Source: Candidatus Bathyarchaeota archaeon
GTDB lineage: Archaea > Thermoproteota > Bathyarchaeia > 40CM-2-53-6
Direction: 5' to 3'
Length of the DNA stretch: 8,692 nucleotides
Assembly (NCBI GenBank): GCA_005884605.1
Contig: VBBE01000173.1
Coordinates: 1-8,692 of the forward strand
The notes under the pieces: generated by a model
Told to the model about the DNA's origin: nothing
What the model saw: only the letters and a program-made list of their open reading frames with translations
Database searches by the model: none
In this document: one piece after another, positions 5,438 to 8,692 of the stretch
How the letters are laid out: each line of letters starts with the position of its first letter
Position numbering within the stretch: the first letter of the stretch is position 1
Program-made: the position numbers and the translations under genes

Positions 5438-6076
5438 ATGGCTTTAACTGACGTCGAGATCGTCGCAATCCTAGCAGTCGCCCTCATCATCACCTACTTT
5501 ATCGGAACATACTGGAAGCACAGAATCCTCAAACGATATGCCCATTGGTTCGAGGACAAATTCTCCCGGACGGCTAAAGTTCGTTACAAATCGTTTGGAC
5601 ATGCGGGCCTCAGAATAAAGTGTGAAATGAACAATCCATCCGACGGGTACAAAGAGCTAGAATTCGCCCTCTCACTCGGTGCGAGAGAGAATCTAGTCTA
5701 CTATCCGTACAAACTGGTCGCGAGGGACTCTGACAAACTAAACTGCTGGGCTACCCTGACTGACCCAGTCAAGTTCCAAGTTGAGATCACGAGGCAGAGA
5801 AAGAAAGCGAAACTCACCTGGGAGACAGCCGGCACTGAGGAAGTCAAGATCCCCCAACTCAGCGAGTTGGGCTACAAGGTCTATTCAAAGGGCCCAGATT
5901 TTGCGAACCGACTCGTCGAGAGGAGCGGCGTAGTCGCCAAACTCAAAGACCTAGACACTGTTGATTCTCTGGAGCTTGAGGAGGAACCGTCGAGGCTCCA
6001 CCTCGTAGCGAGTCTGAGCATGGACGATCTGCCTAAGCTGATCGACCTTATCTCTCTGGTCGGAAGATCTGTCTAA
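5438..6076 (+). CDS. Uncharacterised single-pass membrane protein
   Basis: 212 residues. One clear membrane segment spans residues 6-26 (VEIVAILAVALIITYFIGTYW), followed by a basic stretch (KHRILKRY), so the N-terminus probably lies outside and the roughly 185-residue remainder in the cytoplasm. That domain is mixed alpha/beta with alternating hydrophobic strands (AKVRYKSFGHAGLRIKCEM, then LEFALSLGARENLVYYPYK) and an acidic-then-helical C-terminus (LHLVASLSMDDLPKLIDLI). I do not recognise the family. ATG 5438 is the first plausible start, and no Shine-Dalgarno is visible. It follows cstA by 51 bases on the same strand with no obvious promoter between them, so it may act with the transporter, but nothing in its sequence proves this. 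Its stop codon overlaps that of the convergent gene. Confidence 0.75.
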   Translation: MALTDVEIVAILAVALIITYFIGTYWKHRILKRYAHWFEDKFSRTAKVRYKSFGHAGLRIKCEMNNPSDGYKELEFALSLGARENLVYYPYKLVARDSDKLNCWATLTDPVKFQVEITRQRKKAKLTWETAGTEEVKIPQLSELGYKVYSKGPDFANRLVERSGVVAKLKDLDTVDSLELEEEPSRLHLVASLSMDDLPKLIDLISLVGRSV

Positions 6077-6483
6077 CGAGAAACCCGGGTCGACGCCAAC
6101 GGGCCGGAACGCTCCAAGGTTTCCAATATCTTCGCTCTCAGCTCCTCGTAGCTCGGAAATCTGTTGAAGACCTTACTCCCATGAATCAACACGCACGGAG
6201 TCCTCAGGATTCGATGCCTTATCGACAACCACACACCCTGAGGGGATGCCGAGTCCACGGGATCCAACAGCACCAAATCACCGAACTCTGCCTTGAGCTT
6301 CTGCGCCACCTCTGAGAGCTGGAAATACTGTTTCTTGACATCCTCCGGATAGTCTTCCAGCTGTTCCGAGTAGGGAGACATGCCCGTCGCGTGCATGACC
6401 TCCATGCAGTGTTGACAGTGGGCAAATAGTGTGGGCATGATGCCGACAAAAGTAACCGTCAGGGGACGACGCGTCTTTGGCAA
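6073..6483 (-). CDS. Thioredoxin-fold protein with CxxC motif
   Basis: 136 residues. The first strand PLTVTFVGIMPTLFAHC leads into CQHC (Cys23, Cys26), the position of the thioredoxin-fold redox motif. Later LVLLDPVDSA is a central strand and RTPCVLIHG (94-102) has the cis-proline pattern (Pro96) opposite the active site. A helix (SYEELRAKILETLER) follows, completing a glutaredoxin/thioredoxin-like unit. A 35-residue insertion after the CxxC helix (about 36-66) is unusual for a minimal thioredoxin. No signal peptide is seen, so it is probably cytosolic: a thiol oxidoreductase, or possibly a metal binder. TTG 6483 is chosen because the only nearby ATG (codon 16) would delete the first strand. 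It overlaps the convergent gene by four bases. Confidence 0.75.
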   Translation of the reverse strand: MPKTRRPLTVTFVGIMPTLFAHCQHCMEVMHATGMSPYSEQLEDYPEDVKKQYFQLSEVAQKLKAEFGDLVLLDPVDSASPQGVWLSIRHRILRTPCVLIHGSKVFNRFPSYEELRAKILETLERSGPLASTRVSR

Positions 6484-6520
6484 CGAGAAACCCGATACCG
6501 CGCTATTGTATTCTTCATTG

Positions 6521-6536
6521 GAGCATATAAGTGCTC
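6521..6536 (-). promoter_or_regulatory. TATA box inside a short palindrome, upstream of the thioredoxin-fold gene
   Basis: Read on the - strand, CTTATATGC (6524-6532) is a good TATA box. It predicts a start near 6502 and a leader of about 20 bases. GAGCA (6521-6525) and TGCTC (6532-6536) are exact inverted repeats flanking it, which could be a repressor site covering the box. Confidence 0.45.
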
Positions 6537-6762
6537 ATTACAAACGCATTCTAGCCCCCAGAGACCAAGGGAGAGCAAGAATTCTGGCCTCTCCCCCGGG
6601 GTCCAACAGAAAGATGGACAGCCTACGTTTTGCCCTCGCTAGGCACTTCGAGAACTCTGCATGCCTATGCGCGGACATTCCATTCTCAAATTATCGTTTG
6701 AGTACCAGCTAAGTCATTGCAGACATCTCGACTTGCATTAGATAGCATATTTGATCGTCTTG

Positions 6763-6846
6763 TAGTTTGATCGCTAGTTCCTGTTCCACCTGTTAGGGGT
6801 TGGCGTGTAGTCGCTCGCGCCAGTCGCTCTGCTGACCCGACATCTG
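6763..6846. repeat. Interspersed repeat, copy 2
   Basis: The core 6796-6846 aligns with 223-274 at 44 of 52 columns. The helix TTGGCG (6800-6805) with TGCTGA (6830-6835), extended by 6797-6799 with 6836-6838, is kept through G-U pairs. The + frame that is open in copy 1 has a TAG as second codon here, so a shared + strand protein is not conserved. Confidence 0.6.
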
Positions 6847-6884
6847 TAGAGTTGAGCAATCGACGGGATCGCAGCTCGACTACA
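6845..6884. repeat. Hairpin directly after repeat copy 2
   Basis: TGTAG (6845-6849) pairs with CTACA (6880-6884). After a two-base bulge, 6852-6857 pairs with 6874-6879 through one G-U. Copy 1 is likewise followed at once by a hairpin (274-325), although of different sequence. Confidence 0.4.
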
Positions 6885-6898
6885 TACGGACTTTTCAA

Positions 6899-6905
6899 GA
6901 AAAAG
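6899..6905 (-). terminator. T-run after the secreted-protein gene (- strand)
   Basis: On the - strand the run CTTTTTC begins about 30 bases after the stop codon at 6935. It is a plausible short archaeal terminator. Confidence 0.35.
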
Positions 6906-6934
6906 GATTAGGGGTGTTCTGGCGCTAGGGCCGG

Positions 6935-7521
6935 CTAGGATATGGTGTAGCTTGTCAGCTGGAACGTTGCTGTGCCTGTGGTTCCATCGACGCCGACTCC
7001 GTTTTCGAAGAAGAAGCCGCTGTCGAACGAGACTCCGAGGTTTTTGATGTTGGATATTGACGCCGTGAAAGCTGCCATGTCGACAGTGCCATAGTGGCCG
7101 CAGAGGTCGGATGTGGGAGGTTTGACGTGAAGTACAGTCGCACTGATCCCGGACAATTATTCGGCGCCGATGCTGGGCAGCCGCCGTTCGGGTTACCCAC
7201 GAACATTGTTGTCGACGCTGAGGTGAGGACCTTTATTGTGGCTGTAAGCGTATTGCTGGTTGTCAAGCTTGCTGTGAAGCCGTTGGTCAATAGGTTCGCA
7301 TAACCTGCAGGGGTCGCTGTAGCGTCGGGAAAGAGGAATTCGACGCCTCCCGTTGGGACTGTGTTAGCGTGACTCGTCTTGATCTTCGATCCGATCAGCT
7401 CTAGAATTGCCCATTGTGAACCCGTCATTTGAAGCGACGTGTCCGCGTAGACAGTTACGACTGGAACCAGTAGAAGCGACGTGACCGCTAGAAATGCGAC
7501 TATTGGAATGAATGGCTTCAA
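6935..7521 (-). CDS. Secreted beta-rich protein, interrupted by a frameshift
   Basis: TTG 7521 starts a clear Sec signal peptide: MKPFIPIVAFLAVTSLLLVP, then VVTVYA, with a likely cleavage after YA at residue 26. The mature part is rich in Thr, Ser, Gly and Asn. It has two nearby Cys (115 and 123, in GGCPASAP and NNCPGS), probably a disulfide loop of an exported protein. The frame breaks at 7115-7123 (a gggaggttt tract). Before it the frame reads VRLYFTSN, and after it the -1 frame continues sensibly as PPTSDLCGHYGTVDM and GTATFQLTSYTIS to TAG 6935-6937. Restoring one base gives about 195 residues. Left uncorrected, the first frame runs into low-quality Ser/Gln-rich sequence and stops at 6955. 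I recognise no family. It could be a surface or pilin-like protein or a polymer-binding module. Confidence 0.65.
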
Positions 7522-7550
7522 GATTTTTCCCGGCGGCTACTTCAAAATAT

Positions 7551-7560
7551 CTATGTATTT
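7551..7560 (-). promoter_or_regulatory. TATA box for the secreted-protein gene
   Basis: On the - strand AAATACATAG (7560 to 7551) is centred about 26 bases before 7530. Transcription would start roughly nine bases before TTG 7521, which supports the short-leader reading and that start codon. Confidence 0.45.
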
Positions 7561-7667
7561 ATCGAACAGGTACACAATCGGGGACATGTGACAACGTATC
7601 GTAGTCCGAGAATGTCGAGTCTCGATATGAAAGCCAACGGAGTAGTAGCTTCGTTCTTTCCCCGGAC

Positions 7668-7884
7668 CTAACGGTTTCTGGAGTTTAGTCGGGCTATTGC
7701 TTCTCGTTTCGCCTCTTCGAGGACACTGTCCAGGATCTTCTGCGCGTTGCGAATTTTGGCCGATTTGAGGTGGAAGACTATGGTGGCGTCGTCGAAGTGC
7801 AGTCTGAGCATCTGACGGACCAGGTCGCGGACGATCTCGCTCAATCCTTGCCAGTCTCGGTACCTCTCCGTTTTGATGCTTCAA
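7668..7884 (-). pseudogene. Short helical protein, apparently frameshifted near its N-terminus
   Basis: On the - strand a clean coding-like frame ends at TAG 7668-7670. It contains RYRDWQGLSEIVRDLVRQML, HFDDATIVFHLKSAKI and KILDSVLEEAKREAIARL, an amphipathic pattern of helix, short strand and long helix. The frame has no good start. Upstream it hits TGA, and the only clean start is TTG 7844, 58 codons from the stop. If one A is removed from the A4 run (7871-7874 as T4 on +), TTG 7884 opens a 71-residue protein beginning MKHQTERYRDW, which joins smoothly. Family unknown; size and charge would suit a small cytosolic or nucleic-acid-associated protein. It may be a decayed gene, or intact with a sequencing error. 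Confidence 0.45.
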
Positions 7885-8006
7885 CCTGCCGTTACCGCCG
7901 AGGCTGCTTATGGCGATCAGCCGGAGGGTACCAGGAAAACGCCTAGAAAACAACCTAGGAGTCTATGTCGATGATAAGATCCGCTGATTTACGGACACGA
8001 AAGTGA

Positions 8007-8025
8007 AGAGCTTGGCGCCAGCTCT
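8007..8025 (-). terminator. Hairpin after the Ig-like protein gene
   Basis: AGAGCT (8007-8012) and AGCTCT (8020-8025) are exact inverted repeats around a GC-rich loop, about 20 bases beyond the stop at 8046 on the - strand. Only a weak pyrimidine stretch follows, so termination is a guess. Confidence 0.3.
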
Positions 8026-8045
8026 GGTCTGCTAGTCAGCGCGGG

Positions 8046-8692
8046 CTACTTGCTGGTCACTGCAACAGTTGCCGTGATGGTGTGGCTTGTTGTTCCGCTT
8101 GTTCCTGTTATCGTGACAGTGTAGGTCCCGCTGTTCGTGGCTCGCGTTGAGGTAATGGTTAGGCTGGTTGTGCCAGTCGGGTTTGCGGCTGTCAACGTTA
8201 CGCTATTGATAGGCGAGAGTACTGGCGGATGCTTGTTGGCGGGTTGGGTTGTTGCGGATAGGTTGATAGTGCCTGTGAATCCGCTAATGGCCGTTACGGT
8301 TATCGTGAGAGTTGTCGTGGAGCCTTTGGCCATTACGACGGATGCTGGGCTGACGGCGAGCTGGAAGTCAGGTGCCTGGATCGTGATGGTCTTCGACGCG
8401 ACATGCGTCGTCTGGTACGGGCTCTCATAATGGATCACTCCGGTGATGGTGTACGACCCGGGCGGGACGGGCTGGCCTTGCTGGTTGACCTGTTTCCAGT
8501 CGAGCATTCCCACGGTCAGTGTCTGGCCGGGCTGGATGGTGATGACGGTTATGACCTGGGCGCAGGGCGCGAACGGAGGCGGTACGTTTGTGTAGACTAT
8601 GTTGCCGGTGGAGTTGGTGATCTGGAACTGGAACCCGCTGCATGAGTCTCTGAATGTGAATGTTGCGGGCTGGGTTCCCCGGTTTGTCGCGT
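8046..8692 (-). CDS. Secreted protein with BsuPI-like and Ig-like domains, C-terminal part (5' end outside window)
   Basis: The frame is open from the right edge (first whole codon at 8690) to TAG 8046-8048, giving 214 residues. The first ~95 follow the BsuPI (intracellular proteinase inhibitor-like) pattern: FTFRDSCSGFQFQITNSTGN, then TIQPGQTLTVGMLDWKQ, then PVPPGSYTITGVIHYES. The remaining ~110 form an Ig-like (BIG/invasin-type) beta domain, starting DFQLAVSPASVVMAKGSTT, with ISGFTGTINLSAT and the closing NSGTYTVTITGTSG. Repeats of this kind are common in exported archaeal surface proteins. The gene probably starts well upstream of 8692 with a signal peptide and perhaps more Ig repeats. Two Cys (SCSGF and PCAQV) could form a disulfide outside the cell. 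An internal GTG at 8513 is not a start, since the conserved domain runs through it. Confidence 0.75.
   Translation of the reverse strand, partial: ATNRGTQPATFTFRDSCSGFQFQITNSTGNIVYTNVPPPFAPCAQVITVITIQPGQTLTVGMLDWKQVNQQGQPVPPGSYTITGVIHYESPYQTTHVASKTITIQAPDFQLAVSPASVVMAKGSTTTLTITVTAISGFTGTINLSATTQPANKHPPVLSPINSVTLTAANPTGTTSLTITSTRATNSGTYTVTITGTSGTTSHTITATVAVTSK

Larger units (their letters stand above)
6484..6934. other. 451-base spacer with promoter, hairpins and repeat copy 2
   Basis: It holds the thioredoxin-fold promoter, a strong hairpin (GGGAGAG 6569-6575 with CTCTCCC 6589-6595), a small one (CTCAAA 6685-6690 with TTTGAG 6697-6702), repeat copy 2 (6763-6846), a hairpin at 6845-6884, and an A-run (T-run on the - strand) at 6900-6904. 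No convincing gene was found on either strand. Confidence 0.55.

Noticed and set aside
6431..6712. + strand reading frame of 93 codons in the spacer beyond the thioredoxin-fold gene
   Set aside because: Its first part is antisense to the conserved N-terminus of the thioredoxin-fold gene, its composition is not protein-like, and it crosses a strong hairpin.
6686..6898. - strand reading frame of 70 codons across repeat copy 2
   Set aside because: It is low-complexity in Arg/Ser/Thr and not conserved in copy 1. The repeat itself explains the open frame.
7537..7953. - strand frame of 138 codons covering the short helical ORF
   Set aside because: The protein is rich in Arg, Pro and Ser like an out-of-frame translation. 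The overlapping frame ending at 7668 is far more protein-like.

Overview
The window looks archaeal. Several genes are preceded by TATA-like boxes 25-35 bases upstream of short or absent leaders, Shine-Dalgarno sequences are mostly missing, several genes appear to use TTG starts, and short T-runs follow genes. The gene content (a DsrE-family protein, Get3/ArsA-type ATPases, CstA, a HEPN-type protein and secreted Ig-like proteins) would fit a Thermoproteota lineage such as Thaumarchaeota or Bathyarchaeia. That placement is inference, because no rRNA or tRNA is present. Both ends cut through genes.

Left part (1-1129): the 3' end of a HEPN-like gene; a 350-base spacer with a repeat copy, strong inverted repeats, a possible broken small gene and a T7 run; then an intact DsrE-family gene and a hairpin-containing spacer.

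Centre (1130-6076, all + strand): a small Met-rich membrane-associated protein is followed by two separate, adjacent ArsA/Get3-like ATPase genes (20-base and 5-base gaps), which probably form one operon. The two ATPases diverged in complementary ways. The first keeps the Switch I Asp but has a rewritten Switch II. The second has a near-normal Switch II but Asn in place of the catalytic Switch I Asp. Neither has the CxxC zinc motif of Get3. The simplest reading is an asymmetric heterodimer built from two polypeptides, possibly serving a membrane or targeting role with the small upstream protein. A new promoter region then leads into a CstA-family transporter and a single-pass membrane protein of unknown function.

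Right part (6073-8692, all - strand): a thioredoxin-fold protein with a CxxC motif overlaps the preceding gene tail to tail. It is followed by a 450-base spacer with a second repeat copy and more hairpins, a secreted protein interrupted by a one-base frameshift, a short helical ORF that also looks frameshifted at an A-run, and the C-terminal part of a secreted BsuPI-like plus Ig-like protein running off the right edge. Two apparent homopolymer frameshifts within 800 bases suggest either sequencing errors or decaying genes.

The best candidate for an undescribed system is the three-gene unit at 1130-3464. The second is the 80-base repeat shared by 193-274 and 6763-6846.
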